Shown here: one piece after another, positions 1 through 9,055 of the stretch | Layout: every line of letters starts with the position of its first letter | Numbering within the stretch: position 1 is the first letter of the stretch | Source of the DNA: Dolichospermum planctonicum | GTDB lineage: Bacteria; Cyanobacteriota; Cyanobacteriia; Cyanobacteriales; Nostocaceae | NCBI RefSeq assembly: GCF_005402965.1 | Contig: NZ_BJCF01000006.1 | Location: forward strand, 62,001 to 126,000 | Direction: 5' to 3' | Length of the DNA: 64,000 nt | Program-made: the position numbers and the translations under genes | Notes under the pieces: generated by a model | The model's database searches: none | What the model was told of the DNA's origin: nothing | The model's input: the letters and a program-made list of their open reading frames with translations, nothing else

Positions 1-665
1 ATGGTAATGGACGATGGGCAAAACGCCAAGGTTTACCCCGAATTGTGGGTCATAAAGCTGGTGTCAATGCTCTTAAGGATTTGCTGCACTGTTGTAAGGA
101 TTGGGGGATTAAAGCACTAACGGCCTATGCTTTTTCGACGGAGAACTGGAAAAGACCACAGGAAGAGGTGGAATTTTTAATGACTCTATTCCAGCGGGTT
201 TTACGTCAAGAATTGCGGGAAATGGTAGAGGAAAATGTGCAAATTCAGTTTGTGGGTGATTTATCGGCTTTACCAAAGGCACTTCAGATGGAAATTTCCC
301 GTTCTATGGCAGAAACTAAGGATAATCGTAGTATTCTGTTGACAATAGCTACTAATTATGGCGGTAGACAGGAAATTTTACAAGCTTGTGTGGCGATCGC
401 TCAAAAGGTGAAAGAAGGTTTATTAAAGCCTGAAGAAATTTCTGAAGAAGTATTTGAAAGTCACTTATATACAGCAGGAATAGGAGATCCAGATTTATTA
501 ATTCGTACCAGTGGGGAAATGCGACTGTCAAATTTCTTACTTTGGCAAATGGCTTATGGAGAAATTTATATTAGTGATGCTCTCTGGCCGGATTTTAACC
601 GCAGTGAGTTTCATCGGGCTTTATCTGCTTACCAACAGCGGGAGCGACGGTTTGGGAAAGTCTGA
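1..665 (+). CDS. uppS: Isoprenyl (undecaprenyl) diphosphate synthase, 5' end cut by window
   Basis: This is a cis-prenyltransferase that adds isopentenyl units to make the C55 lipid carrier used in peptidoglycan and polysaccharide synthesis. The reading frame is already open at base 3, where it encodes [10 protein letters not shown], the conserved N-terminal diphosphate-binding motif (normally MDGNGRWA). The catalytic Asp codon straddles the window edge, so the gene starts just outside. The internal ATG at 45 is not the true start. Further family motifs follow: [12 protein letters not shown], a NYGGRQEI block, [20 protein letters not shown] and a C-terminal RRFG. About 220 residues are visible, so only some 25-30 are missing. 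A repeat-filled spacer follows the stop. Confidence 0.95.
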   Translation, partial: GNGRWAKRQGLPRIVGHKAGVNALKDLLHCCKDWGIKALTAYAFSTENWKRPQEEVEFLMTLFQRVLRQELREMVEENVQIQFVGDLSALPKALQMEISRSMAETKDNRSILLTIATNYGGRQEILQACVAIAQKVKEGLLKPEEISEEVFESHLYTAGIGDPDLLIRTSGEMRLSNFLLWQMAYGEIYISDALWPDFNRSEFHRALSAYQQRERRFGKV

Positions 666-702
666 CAATTTTGGATTGTAAATTGGTGATTTTAGATTGA
701 CA

Positions 703-838
703 ATAAATCCTCAAATCCCGAAATCCCAAAATCCTCAAATCCTCAAATCCCGAAATCCCAAAATCCCGAAATCCCGAAATCCCGAAATCCCAAAATCCTA
801 AAATCTAAAATCTAAAATCTAAAATCTAAAATCTAAAA
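703..838. repeat. 8-bp and 7-bp short tandem repeats
   Basis: The spacer between uppS and the convergent DUF3143 gene is almost wholly made of tandem units: variants of aaatcccg (8 bp) followed by about five copies of aaaatct (7 bp). Such short tandem repeats are well known between genes in heterocystous cyanobacteria. No gene is visible in it. Confidence 0.85.
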
Positions 839-843
839 TTAGA

Positions 844-1110
844 TTACGGACCAGAAAAAACCGCTGCTTCGATATCTTCCCGACTCAGAGAATACTTAAA
901 GGAACGTTGAATATCTTGATTATTTTCTCCAGATTGGAGATACCGGACTGTAATTTGTTCAGTGTCTAACCAAATTTCCGCTTCCCAACTAGATCGTTGT
1001 ATATGCCAACAATGTAGCTGAGTTTCATCTTGATGACAACCTTGGTTTTTTAACCACTGTTCAATTTGTGGTAAAGGATGACTATATAAGGGTGTATTGG
1101 AGGGAAGCAT
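844..1110 (-). CDS. DUF3143 family protein
   Basis: Small soluble protein of 88 residues with no known biochemical function. The opening MLPSNTPLYSHPLP, the central Trp-rich segment and the closing SREDIEAAVFSGP are what I recognise as the cyanobacterial DUF3143 family. I chose the ATG at 1110 over the TTG at 1116 because it is the more usual codon and gives the family's usual N-terminus. The gene lies 57 bp after a J-domain gene on the same strand, so the two are probably co-transcribed. A link to chaperone function is inference only. There is no signal peptide or membrane segment. Confidence 0.75.
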   Translation of the reverse strand: MLPSNTPLYSHPLPQIEQWLKNQGCHQDETQLHCWHIQRSSWEAEIWLDTEQITVRYLQSGENNQDIQRSFKYSLSREDIEAAVFSGP

Positions 1111-1167
1111 AAGCAATTTAAAATTATGGAAAAATTATTGTTTAGTCGAGGAGCGGGAGGTGGTTGT

Positions 1168-1614
1168 TCAGAGGATTACTTCTCCACGAAGAACAGCAAT
1201 AGCGATCGCTAATAGCATACAACCAACAATGGTCAATCCCAAAATAAATAATACAAATATTTCCCCAGAAGACAGGGGACGATCTGTGGCATCTAAATAA
1301 CCTGATTTTGACCAATCATAGCCACGAGACACAGGACGGTTTAAATCAGTTGGGGTTTGAATGACACCAAAACGCGAATAGCCAATTTTTAAATCATAGC
1401 TTAAGCGTCGTTCGGGATTACTGAGGGTAGCGTAGGCCTCATTAATTTGCTGAAATTTAGTAGTAGCAAGATTAGCAGGTAATTCCGTCGTATCAGGGTG
1501 ATAAATTTTGCTTAATTCTCTATAAGCGCGACGAATATCAATTACTGATGCTGAGGGATGTAGCCCTAGCAGGGAGTAATAAGTAGTATTGCTAAAAAAG
1601 TGGGACTTCCCCAT
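1168..1614 (-). CDS. J-domain protein with C-terminal membrane anchor
   Basis: A 148-residue DnaJ-type co-chaperone. The J domain covers about residues 12-76 and has the HPD tripeptide at 39-41, needed to stimulate Hsp70 ATPase. A linker of about 40 residues follows, then one hydrophobic helix (about 121-143), so the J domain should be tethered to a membrane and exposed to the cytoplasm. It lacks the zinc-finger and substrate-binding domains of full DnaJ, so it probably recruits DnaK to a specific membrane site. DUF3143 lies downstream. The Mot-like operon ends 133 bp upstream; a functional link to it is not shown. Confidence 0.85.
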   Translation of the reverse strand: MGKSHFFSNTTYYSLLGLHPSASVIDIRRAYRELSKIYHPDTTELPANLATTKFQQINEAYATLSNPERRLSYDLKIGYSRFGVIQTPTDLNRPVSRGYDWSKSGYLDATDRPLSSGEIFVLFILGLTIVGCMLLAIAIAVLRGEVIL

Positions 1615-1747
1615 TTTGGTTTACGGTTTTTTGAGTCAGTTTGCTCAAATTCAGTTTTTTATATTCTAAATCTTTTGTCAATTGAGGAAGACAAAGGAAG
1701 AAAGAATAATATATAACAAAACTAGTATTTGTTATGTATCATCTAAA

Positions 1748-2383
1748 TTATCTAACCTCTTGTACTTCTCCCAAGCGGGTAAAACGGATTTCAATTCGTC
1801 GTCGTGTGACATCATCTTGACGCGCTATTGCTGCAAATTGTCCATTTGGTAATATTAATTGTGCCGCAGAATAGGCCCGAAACGATAATCCAGATAGTCT
1901 ATTTTCTTTTGTTTGGATATCACGCAGCGCCTTGACAACCGATAAAGCCCGCATTAATCCTAAATCAGCATTAGAACCTGCTCGTAAGTTTCCTACCGGT
2001 ATATTACCACTAACTACATTTTCTAAATTGACATCCAAATTACTAGTTACTTGAGCATTAGCTTGTCCGTCTGTGTGTCCGATTATTTCTACTACATTAA
2101 TCCCATATTCTTTAGTTCTAGCTTCTATTTCTGGTACTATTTGCTTCAAGATATAATTCGACATTTGTTGAGAAATTTCAGCGCTACCAGAAGCAAATCT
2201 ATAAGCACCTTCATCTTTTATAACTATGATTGGTGGTGTATCTATATTATTAATTTCTGATATGATAATGGTTAAAAACAAAAATAAAACCAATATCATA
2301 AACGCATTAGACATTAAATCAGTAAATGCTGTCCAAACGTTTAGGTCTTCATTATATTCTGTGTAGCGTGAACGACGAGCCAT
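1748..2383 (-). CDS. MotB/OmpA-like membrane protein (ZorB-like)
   Basis: Last gene of the tubulin/vWA/Mot-like operon; 211 residues. A short N-terminal tail leads into one membrane helix (about 25-43). Asp22 sits at its start in the context FTDLMSNAF, the position of the proton-path Asp in MotB, ExbD and ZorB. The periplasmic part is an OmpA-like peptidoglycan-binding domain with the GHTD motif at 102-105 and a closing RRRIEIRF. Together these suggest the wall-anchored half of an ion-driven stator, paired with the MotA/ExbB-like product encoded upstream. It has no flagellar context. Family placement is seen in the sequence; ion conduction is inferred. Confidence 0.8.
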   Translation of the reverse strand: MARRSRYTEYNEDLNVWTAFTDLMSNAFMILVLFLFLTIIISEINNIDTPPIIVIKDEGAYRFASGSAEISQQMSNYILKQIVPEIEARTKEYGINVVEIIGHTDGQANAQVTSNLDVNLENVVSGNIPVGNLRAGSNADLGLMRALSVVKALRDIQTKENRLSGLSFRAYSAAQLILPNGQFAAIARQDDVTRRRIEIRFTRLGEVQEVR

Positions 2384-2430
2384 AATTGCAATGTTTTTTT
2401 TGTAAATTTGTTAGTCAACTTAAACAGTAG

Positions 2431-2457
2431 GGTGTGTTAGCGCCAGCGTAACGCACC
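2431..2457. repeat. REP-like hairpin in operon spacer
   Basis: The arms ggtgtgtta and taacgcacc pair with one mismatch around a short loop. This is a common cyanobacterial intergenic palindrome. It sits in the 92-bp gap between the MotA-like and MotB-like genes, so it would form a hairpin in the operon mRNA. Confidence 0.6.
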
Positions 2458-2475
2458 TCATGTATCAGTATTTGT

Positions 2476-4404
2476 CTAATCAAGTTTTTGTTGATATTCC
2501 TCAAGATTCCTGATTAATAGTTCCAAACCTTTAATATTAGCCTCAAAACCCTTCTTGTTGATATTAGTTTGTCTGTCAATTCCTTCAATAATGGTATTAC
2601 TCACATTTTGATATTCAGAAATTAGTTGATAATTATTATTCTCTAATAATTTCATCAGTTTTTGATTATTAGCATCTATTTGATTAGATGCTACACTAAT
2701 AGTAGTATTTACATTATTTGTATATGTTTTCACACTTTTTAATAACTGAGTCATAGCTGTGATTAATTGATCAAAATTATTGAATTTATCGCTCACTCTT
2801 TGATCTAAATCATCCAGTTTACTAACCGCTTTTTCATAACTATTAGCTCCTTGCTGAAGTCCGGGAATAATTTCAGTTAAAAGATTTTGGTTATTTTGAT
2901 GTAAATCTAATACCTGAATTGAAGTTTGGTTCATAGCTTTTATCTCTTCAGCTAAACTAATTAAACTCTGACTAGAATTTTCAGTTTCCGTTGCAACTTT
3001 GCTAATTAATTCCGTTGTATAGGTTTTCACATTTTCTAATAACTGAGTCATAGCTGTGATTAATTGATCAAAATTATTGAATTTATCTCCCACTCTTTGA
3101 TCTAAATCATCTAATTTACTAGTTGCTTTTTCGTAACTATTAGCTCCTGCATGAAGTTGGGGGATAATTTCACTAAGAAGATTTTGGTTATTTTGATGTA
3201 AATCTAATACCTCAATTGAAGTTTGGTTCATAGATTTTATTTCTTCTCCTAAATTAATTAAACTCTGACTAGAATTTTCTATTTCAATTAAGGCATTTAT
3301 AATCAATTCCGTTGTTGCTGCTAAACTTGTAGCTGACTCAGAAAATTTTTGTTGTGTATTACTCAAATCTACAACAGCTAATGATAATTTGAGAGGAAAC
3401 TCACTTTTATTAAAAGTTTCAGCAGACTGTTTAAATATTTGAGATGTTGTATTTAATTCTGTCATGGAATGTTTAAATTCATTAGCAGCACTAGATATAG
3501 TTCCAGCAGCAGCATCAAATTTTTCATAAACTTGTGTAGCTAACTCCATAGTTTTTTGATTCCCGTCAGCAATTTGTTTTGCGACTTTTCCCATAGATTG
3601 TTCTACAGCTTCGCGGACTATTTTACCAAAATTTGTTAAAAATTCATCCTGCTGGGATACCATTCTATTAACTATTTTATCAAGACGGGTATCACCCTGT
3701 ACCTCAGGAAAATATACATTATCTAGATAATCTTCTAAAGAACTAATTAAGCGATATTTAGCAAGTCCACTATTAAATATAAAGTTGGCTACTGTTACCA
3801 AAGCACTGAAAAATAGTCCTGTTAAACTCGTAGTAAACGCAATACTCATTCCCTCCAATGGTTTTTGTAATTCAGAGACTAAATTATTAATATCACTAGG
3901 ATTAGTTTGATTAATTGTTTGACTGAGAGTAGATAAATTAATAGTGATACCTAAAAAAGTTCCCAGTAACCCAAAAGCTAAGAGTAAATTTGGCAAAATG
4001 CGACATAAATAATCTATTTGTTCACAGGTAAATCTAAATCCCTTAATTGTTTCCTGACTATAAATCTGGTCTATTAATGCTGCTGTATTTACCTGTTCTA
4101 ATTGTTTACTAGCTTCTTCAAATCTAGCTTCTAATGTTTGGATAATTTTCGGTTGTCCTTCCGCTGATCCTGTTTTGATTAATCTTTGAACTTTGTTCGT
4201 CAAATCTATTAAATAGCGGTAAAGATATCTGCGAAGAATAATAGTAACCACAGATGGAATAACAACCAGAAAAACAGTGATGACAATTAAGTAAAGTGGT
4301 ATTGGTGGCATAAAAATGACCCTTGGTAGTTGTAGAAAGATTGTTAAAACTGGTATAATAATCCAGACTTCTAATATTAATTTATCACTGATTGAACTCA
4401 TCAA
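2476..4404 (-). CDS. MotA/TolQ/ExbB-like protein with long coiled-coil tail (ZorA-like)
   Basis: A 642-residue membrane protein. Two N-terminal helices (about 10-28 and 37-58) are followed by a cytoplasmic segment. A third helix has NLLLAFGLLGTFLGI (about 137-152), the MotA/TolQ/ExbB signature, and a fourth (about 180-205) completes the channel core. The remaining ~400 residues are polar and coiled-coil-like, including two consecutive near-identical 99-residue repeats (about 377-574). A four-helix core plus a long cytoplasmic tail resembles ZorA of Zorya anti-phage systems more than flagellar MotA. The neighbouring MotB/OmpA-like gene supports a stator pair. The role of the tail, and any defence role, are inference. 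Confidence 0.8.
   Translation of the reverse strand: MMSSISDKLILEVWIIIPVLTIFLQLPRVIFMPPIPLYLIVITVFLVVIPSVVTIILRRYLYRYLIDLTNKVQRLIKTGSAEGQPKIIQTLEARFEEASKQLEQVNTAALIDQIYSQETIKGFRFTCEQIDYLCRILPNLLLAFGLLGTFLGITINLSTLSQTINQTNPSDINNLVSELQKPLEGMSIAFTTSLTGLFFSALVTVANFIFNSGLAKYRLISSLEDYLDNVYFPEVQGDTRLDKIVNRMVSQQDEFLTNFGKIVREAVEQSMGKVAKQIADGNQKTMELATQVYEKFDAAAGTISSAANEFKHSMTELNTTSQIFKQSAETFNKSEFPLKLSLAVVDLSNTQQKFSESATSLAATTELIINALIEIENSSQSLINLGEEIKSMNQTSIEVLDLHQNNQNLLSEIIPQLHAGANSYEKATSKLDDLDQRVGDKFNNFDQLITAMTQLLENVKTYTTELISKVATETENSSQSLISLAEEIKAMNQTSIQVLDLHQNNQNLLTEIIPGLQQGANSYEKAVSKLDDLDQRVSDKFNNFDQLITAMTQLLKSVKTYTNNVNTTISVASNQIDANNQKLMKLLENNNYQLISEYQNVSNTIIEGIDRQTNINKKGFEANIKGLELLIRNLEEYQQKLD
2683..3276. 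repeat. Two in-frame 297-bp repeats in the ZorA-like tail
   Basis: The codons for ENSSQSLI recur exactly 297 bp apart (99 residues). The two units share long identical runs such as LDLHQNNQNLL and FNNFDQLITAMTQLL. The last ~15 residues of each unit differ. The length and identity suggest a duplication that is recent or kept alike by gene conversion, lengthening the coiled tail. Confidence 0.85.
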
Positions 4405-4454
4405 AAAAGAAGTCCGGGATCTGGCTTATTTAGCTGAATACTTACATATAAATC

Positions 4455-7400
4455 TTATTCTCGTCTCACAATTTTTGTAATTTTGCTAATGCTGAGTTTT
4501 TGTTCTATTCTCTTCCAAAAACGATTTATGACTCCCTCTCTGACTTTAGGCTGCTTATTGTCTGGTGAGGTATATACAGTTTGAATATAGGGAAAATTGG
4601 GAGCATTTTCGGGAATTTTTTTCAGCTTCTCAGGAAATTGGCGCAGTTTGGGTAAATATTCATTTTCCCATAAGTTTGGATTATTTTCCATTTCTAAAAT
4701 TGTATTATCTAAAATTTGCTCCAAGGTATCAGTCATGTTGTGGTTATTGGCTAAATCTTCCAAAGCTTCCATCCAATTTGTACTCAAAATAGCAGTATAA
4801 TAAATATCTTGGAAAGAGTCATAATATTGAAACTCTAACTTTTGAGTATTATGATTTTCTGCTAATAATTCCATCGCTAGACAAGGATAAAAAATATCTT
4901 CTATTTTTTCAATTGTTTTAGCATCAGGTGGAATAATATCAGGAAAGGGTATGTGAGAATCATTATGCAAAAAGGATGTACCAGAATTTTGTTCTCGCAA
5001 ATATGGGTTTCTCATTTTTTCTAAAGTAATAATTAATCTCAAGGGAAACCCAGCATACTCATTCACAATTAGGATTTCATCATCTGCTTGTATTGCTTTT
5101 AAAACATTTGTGGTAACTCCTAAATCCTGTATTAATAACTCTTTAAAATCTCTCACTTCTGATTCATCTGTATCTTTATATCCTATTAATTTGCTACTCT
5201 TAGCATCTTCGTCTCGGAAATAAGGATCATTCAAATTCAAACGCAAAAGTGGTTGAGCTTCCTGTATAATTTGCGCTAAACGAGTTGAACGCGCACCTAA
5301 TGAGTATTTTTGCATGAAGCGTTTAATTACGGAATTGACGATATTTCTACCACGAAAAGCAAATAAACTATCAACTTTCAAGTCAATTTCTTGTTTTAGT
5401 TGAGAGTGGGTAGTCCGTTCCATATTTAGGAAAAATGCTAAAGATTCTCCTTTACCTGTTGTTTCAGTGAGTGTTGAACTTGCTAATACTAATTGGGGAC
5501 GACTATCATTTTCTGGTATCATTATTTGATAGCAAAGTTCTATATCTTCAGTATCAAAAATTGCCTCTCCACTCATTTCATCAAAATTTAACTGTTTTAA
5601 TTCTCTTTCCTCTTTTTCATAAGCACTTTGTAAATCTTCTACCAAACTACTGAAAGCTGCGACTTGTTTTTCTTTTTCTTGAACTTGCTTTTGTAATTGA
5701 CTGACAATTTTCAAAGTTTCTTGCAACACGGTTAAGTCAAAATTATGTCTGAAAATTTTGCAAACTTCTTGTATAAATTTTTTACATTCGTCTTGAAACT
5801 GTATGTTTTTGAAATTAAGAAAGGGAATAGCTAGTTTATTTTGTAATTCTTCAATTGTTTGTTCTGCATTATCCCATTTTTTTTCTACATCTTCTAATCG
5901 CTTCATTCCTCCAAAATCAGTAATTGATTCTTGTAAATCTCGTTGATATTTATGTAATTCATGTCGCAGAGAATCTAACCAATTGTGTGTATTTTTAATA
6001 GAGAAATTAGGATCTACTGGTGTGAGTAATTGCATCACATAATCATCAATATTCCCATTAAGTTCTTTGGTAATCTTGGGAGTAGTTTGCATTAATTTTG
6101 TCAACCAATAACCGCGACTGCTTTCTGTTTCTCCTGGTTGCACTGTGCGAAATTGTTTATAAAATTCTGTTGCTAATTGCTGACGGATATTAGTGCGGTC
6201 ATCTTTGTTTTTACATTCATCAATTAACCGGGATAATTTATTTTGCCAAGTTTTGAGACTATTACTAAAGGTCTTATTAGATTCTTCTACAGACTCCGCT
6301 AATTTATTAGTTAAACCATCTCGTTTGCCTAAGTCATTATGCCAATTATATTGAATCAAAAATTGCTCAAGTAAGTTAATAGGATCTGGACTTTGACCCT
6401 TGCCATTTAACCAAAATTTGACCAAATTTGAACTAACTTTTGTTAAGGCAATCTGGATAATAGTATCACGAGGAAAATAAATGGCAGAAAGTCCAAATGT
6501 TAAGTATCTTTGGCTATTAGGACGTGGATGTATATCAGACTTAATCATTTGTTGAAGAAAATTATCTCGATTACCTTTAATGGCTGAAGATAATTCACCA
6601 GAAAATTCTAGACCAATTTTATGGGCAATTACATTACATAACTTACCTTGAGTAAGAATTTCATATTCACTCCCTGTTTTATGAGATAGCAAATAAGTAT
6701 AATCAAAAGGTGGACGTTTTTCTCGAATTATTGATAAATTTTCAGTATCATAACAAGCAGTAAATTCCGTACCAGGGTTGCTATAATAATTTAATTCTTT
6801 TAATGCAGCATAAGTATTAGCACTCATGCTAGGAGTATTGCCATACAATTCTGGACTAATCACTAAATAACCCAAAATTTGAGCACCGTCTTCACCATAA
6901 AGACTTCTAAGACTATAAGCAACATCTAAAAACATCCCGCTTCCCGTGCCACCACAAAGAGAACCGACAACGAAAATACTTACTCCTGGCTCTATTTTTA
7001 AACCTGATTTCAACATTTTTGATTCATATCCTCTCGTCCGTCTCTCTGCGGTTTCAATGGCTGTTTTAATTGTTTGGTAGTTGTGGAAAAAAGCCAATCT
7101 TCCCACAGGTCTAATCCCTTTTGCCCCTTCTTCCACTGCTTTAATATTTCGCAATAGTTGGGGAGGAAACCAGATCCCAATATGGTCATAAGGTCCGTAA
7201 TTACTATATTCCGAACGCCGTTCTAGTCCTTCTACAAACATGGTGACATCTCTTGATGACATGGTAGCACTGACTTTTTCAGATTGTTTAAAACTTAAGT
7301 CAACACCATGATAGGTACTCCCTGTTCTAATCCCTGTGACTTGGGTGGCTGCTTTATCTGTGTCAATGTGAACAAAACTGACAACTGGTAAATTATTTAA

Positions 7401-7529
7401 GTCTCCATAACGGTCAACAATTAACCGTCTAATTCGCATTAATACATCTCTACCAGTTCCCCCTAAACCGATGCAAATTGTGCGATTAATGCCTCTATAT
7501 TGGGTTTCTTTTGCAGATGCTTGAGTCAT
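4455..7529 (-). CDS. Large tubulin/FtsZ-like GTPase
   Basis: A 1024-residue protein whose N-terminal ~400 residues look like a tubulin/FtsZ-superfamily GTPase. Residues 20-31 (IGLGGTGRDVLM) form the first nucleotide loop, and GGTGSG at about 191-196 is the tubulin/FtsZ signature loop. Between them lies an HIDTD segment. The long C-terminal part is mostly helical with coiled coils (about 540-640) and has no domain I recognise. Ordinary FtsZ is about 400-430 residues and lacks this extension. It sits between a vWA gene (17 bp upstream) and the MotA-like gene (50 bp downstream). From memory, Makarova and Koonin described FtsZ-like families linked to vWA and OmpA-family genes as a predicted membrane-remodelling system. 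Substrate and polymer state are unknown. Confidence 0.8.
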   Translation of the reverse strand: MTQASAKETQYRGINRTICIGLGGTGRDVLMRIRRLIVDRYGDLNNLPVVSFVHIDTDKAATQVTGIRTGSTYHGVDLSFKQSEKVSATMSSRDVTMFVEGLERRSEYSNYGPYDHIGIWFPPQLLRNIKAVEEGAKGIRPVGRLAFFHNYQTIKTAIETAERRTRGYESKMLKSGLKIEPGVSIFVVGSLCGGTGSGMFLDVAYSLRSLYGEDGAQILGYLVISPELYGNTPSMSANTYAALKELNYYSNPGTEFTACYDTENLSIIREKRPPFDYTYLLSHKTGSEYEILTQGKLCNVIAHKIGLEFSGELSSAIKGNRDNFLQQMIKSDIHPRPNSQRYLTFGLSAIYFPRDTIIQIALTKVSSNLVKFWLNGKGQSPDPINLLEQFLIQYNWHNDLGKRDGLTNKLAESVEESNKTFSNSLKTWQNKLSRLIDECKNKDDRTNIRQQLATEFYKQFRTVQPGETESSRGYWLTKLMQTTPKITKELNGNIDDYVMQLLTPVDPNFSIKNTHNWLDSLRHELHKYQRDLQESITDFGGMKRLEDVEKKWDNAEQTIEELQNKLAIPFLNFKNIQFQDECKKFIQEVCKIFRHNFDLTVLQETLKIVSQLQKQVQEKEKQVAAFSSLVEDLQSAYEKEERELKQLNFDEMSGEAIFDTEDIELCYQIMIPENDSRPQLVLASSTLTETTGKGESLAFFLNMERTTHSQLKQEIDLKVDSLFAFRGRNIVNSVIKRFMQKYSLGARSTRLAQIIQEAQPLLRLNLNDPYFRDEDAKSSKLIGYKDTDESEVRDFKELLIQDLGVTTNVLKAIQADDEILIVNEYAGFPLRLIITLEKMRNPYLREQNSGTSFLHNDSHIPFPDIIPPDAKTIEKIEDIFYPCLAMELLAENHNTQKLEFQYYDSFQDIYYTAILSTNWMEALEDLANNHNMTDTLEQILDNTILEMENNPNLWENEYLPKLRQFPEKLKKIPENAPNFPYIQTVYTSPDNKQPKVREGVINRFWKRIEQKLSISKITKIVRRE

Positions 7530-7546
7530 AGTTTTTCCCCTGAATA

Positions 7547-8695
7547 CTATTTTTCAATTTTAACATTTATTTGGTAATCACGCTGGCGTGAATCTGGACA
7601 ATTTAGCGTAAATCTAGAATTGGTTATGAGAGTCTTTGATGTCACTTTTTTGTTGTTGAGTTGAATGTTTCCCTCTGGTGTTGGGACTAAATATAGTTTT
7701 TCTCCTTGACGTTGTAAATGGCCTCTAATTTCTCCTCCTGGACAGTCAATAGAATACTTACAGCTAGGATCATCTTCACCTATGGCGATTTTTTTCTTAT
7801 TTGGTAGTATACATAATTTTTCTTCATCTTCTGTATTATCTTCAAAGGTGATTCGCAATTTCCATTTTTTTTGTAATCTGGCAAATTTGCATAGACTCCA
7901 AACACTAGCAGCTATTAATAATAATAAAATTAAACCTGGAACCCGTAGCTGCTTTAGTAAATACGAATTAACTAAACAGGTTTCTTGACCTCCGGGGGCT
8001 GGTGTACAAAATTCTTGAATTGTCGGGTTAATGTCTACTACAGATAGTTGATAATCTTTACTGGATTGTGTTACAATTGTGAGCGATCGCTGTTTTAAAG
8101 GTAAAGTCTCAATCCATTTTTGTCTTTCTTGGCTTTCCGGTGATGTTGCTATTCTCAAAGGACTATCAGCAGGGGTTTCTGTCCAAATCTGAGAATTAAT
8201 TCCCGGTTGAGTAAACAAAGGTGCGTCAGTAATCCAAACAACGGACTGGGGTTTAATTAATTGATTTTTAGAAACTCGATTTTGATTAATTTGTGCGATA
8301 CCTTGATAAATAGTTAATTCTGCTTTTTGAATATCTGTACCATAGCGGTTAGGGTCGGAACTAAAAGGTATTTTTGCTAATACTTTATCAATATTTTCTG
8401 TATTTTTCTGTCCAAAATATATAGGTGTTCCCAAGGGATTTTCTACAGATATGACATCATCAAAAACCAAATTTTGAGCGAAGGGAACAACATAAACAGA
8501 ATCACCGGTTTTCAGACTGTCTGTAATTATTTGACGTAAACGAATCCGGCCTTGATCATTAAAACCGACACTTTCAGTGACATCAATAGCTAAAATAACA
8601 TCACGTTTACCCCCAGTCAACAGGGATACCAACTGTAAGCCATTTTTCTGTATATCAGTCAGTGGTTGTCCGGGGCTAATTTTTGTCAAAGTCAC
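7547..8695 (-). CDS. vWA-domain protein with one membrane helix
   Basis: First gene of the tubulin/Mot operon; 382 residues. The N-terminal ~230 residues are a von Willebrand A domain with a metal-binding (MIDAS) motif variant D38-x-T40-x-S42 after a hydrophobic strand, and WITDAPL later as another MIDAS segment. A membrane helix lies near 253-270. The C-terminal ~110 residues look beta-rich, possibly a small ligand-binding domain; I do not recognise it firmly. GTG at 8695 is the most upstream start before an in-frame TAG, and AGGG lies just ahead of it. Such proteins usually bind partners through a metal ion, so it may couple the tubulin-like protein to the envelope. Confidence 0.75.
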   Translation of the reverse strand: MTLTKISPGQPLTDIQKNGLQLVSLLTGGKRDVILAIDVTESVGFNDQGRIRLRQIITDSLKTGDSVYVVPFAQNLVFDDVISVENPLGTPIYFGQKNTENIDKVLAKIPFSSDPNRYGTDIQKAELTIYQGIAQINQNRVSKNQLIKPQSVVWITDAPLFTQPGINSQIWTETPADSPLRIATSPESQERQKWIETLPLKQRSLTIVTQSSKDYQLSVVDINPTIQEFCTPAPGGQETCLVNSYLLKQLRVPGLILLLLIAASVWSLCKFARLQKKWKLRITFEDNTEDEEKLCILPNKKKIAIGEDDPSCKYSIDCPGGEIRGHLQRQGEKLYLVPTPEGNIQLNNKKVTSKTLITNSRFTLNCPDSRQRDYQINVKIEK

Positions 8696-8886
8696 AAACC
8701 CTATAGCCTATTTAAATAGTGTATATGTCAATATTATTGCACAACTAGTCAAGAAGTTTAGTCAACTATATAAAAGGATGTTTTAAAAATTGTCAGTATT
8801 TAAGTTGTTTTTGATTTTGTTATCAATAGACCTATTGCACAATTGTTTCTGTGGTAGGATAGGAGGCTTTAGGTTTTATGTATCTT

Positions 8887-8916
8887 TGGTGTTCTTTGCG
8901 ATCGTAAAGAACACCA
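8887..8916. repeat. 30-bp near-perfect palindrome centred on gcgatcg
   Basis: The arms ggtgttcttt and aaagaacacc are perfect reverse complements around gcgatcgt, with one further T-A pair outside. It lies downstream of the Uma2 gene and upstream of the vWA operon. There is no T-run after it on either strand, so a plain intrinsic terminator is unlikely. It could be a binding site or a mobile hairpin. Confidence 0.7.
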
Positions 8917-9010
8917 TAGCCGTGTAACTCTAACTTTTATCTAAAATTAACACAACCCTCAATCGTAACATAAAATTAATTTTGCACTCTTGTCTAATAT
9001 GTGTTGAAAT

Positions 9011-9036
9011 GTTGGGTTTCCTTGGGTCAACCCAAC
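9011..9036. repeat. Short hairpin after the Uma2 gene
   Basis: The arms gttgggtt and aacccaac flank a 10-base loop. This is a common cyanobacterial intergenic repeat. It lies 20 bp beyond the Uma2 stop codon and may protect the 3' end of that mRNA. Confidence 0.55.
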
Positions 9037-9055
9037 CTACACAAACTGTATTATC

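Larger units (their letters stand above)
8696..9055. other. Spacer upstream of vWA-tubulin-Mot operon
   Basis: This 360-bp gap must hold the promoter of the operon. I see no gene in it. It contains two hairpins (listed separately) and AT-rich stretches around 8700-8820 suitable for a promoter, but no -10/-35 pair that I can assign with confidence. Confidence 0.5.

Noticed and set aside
8887-8916. Palindrome considered as an intrinsic terminator of Uma2
   Set aside because: No T-run follows on either strand, so an intrinsic terminator is not supported.
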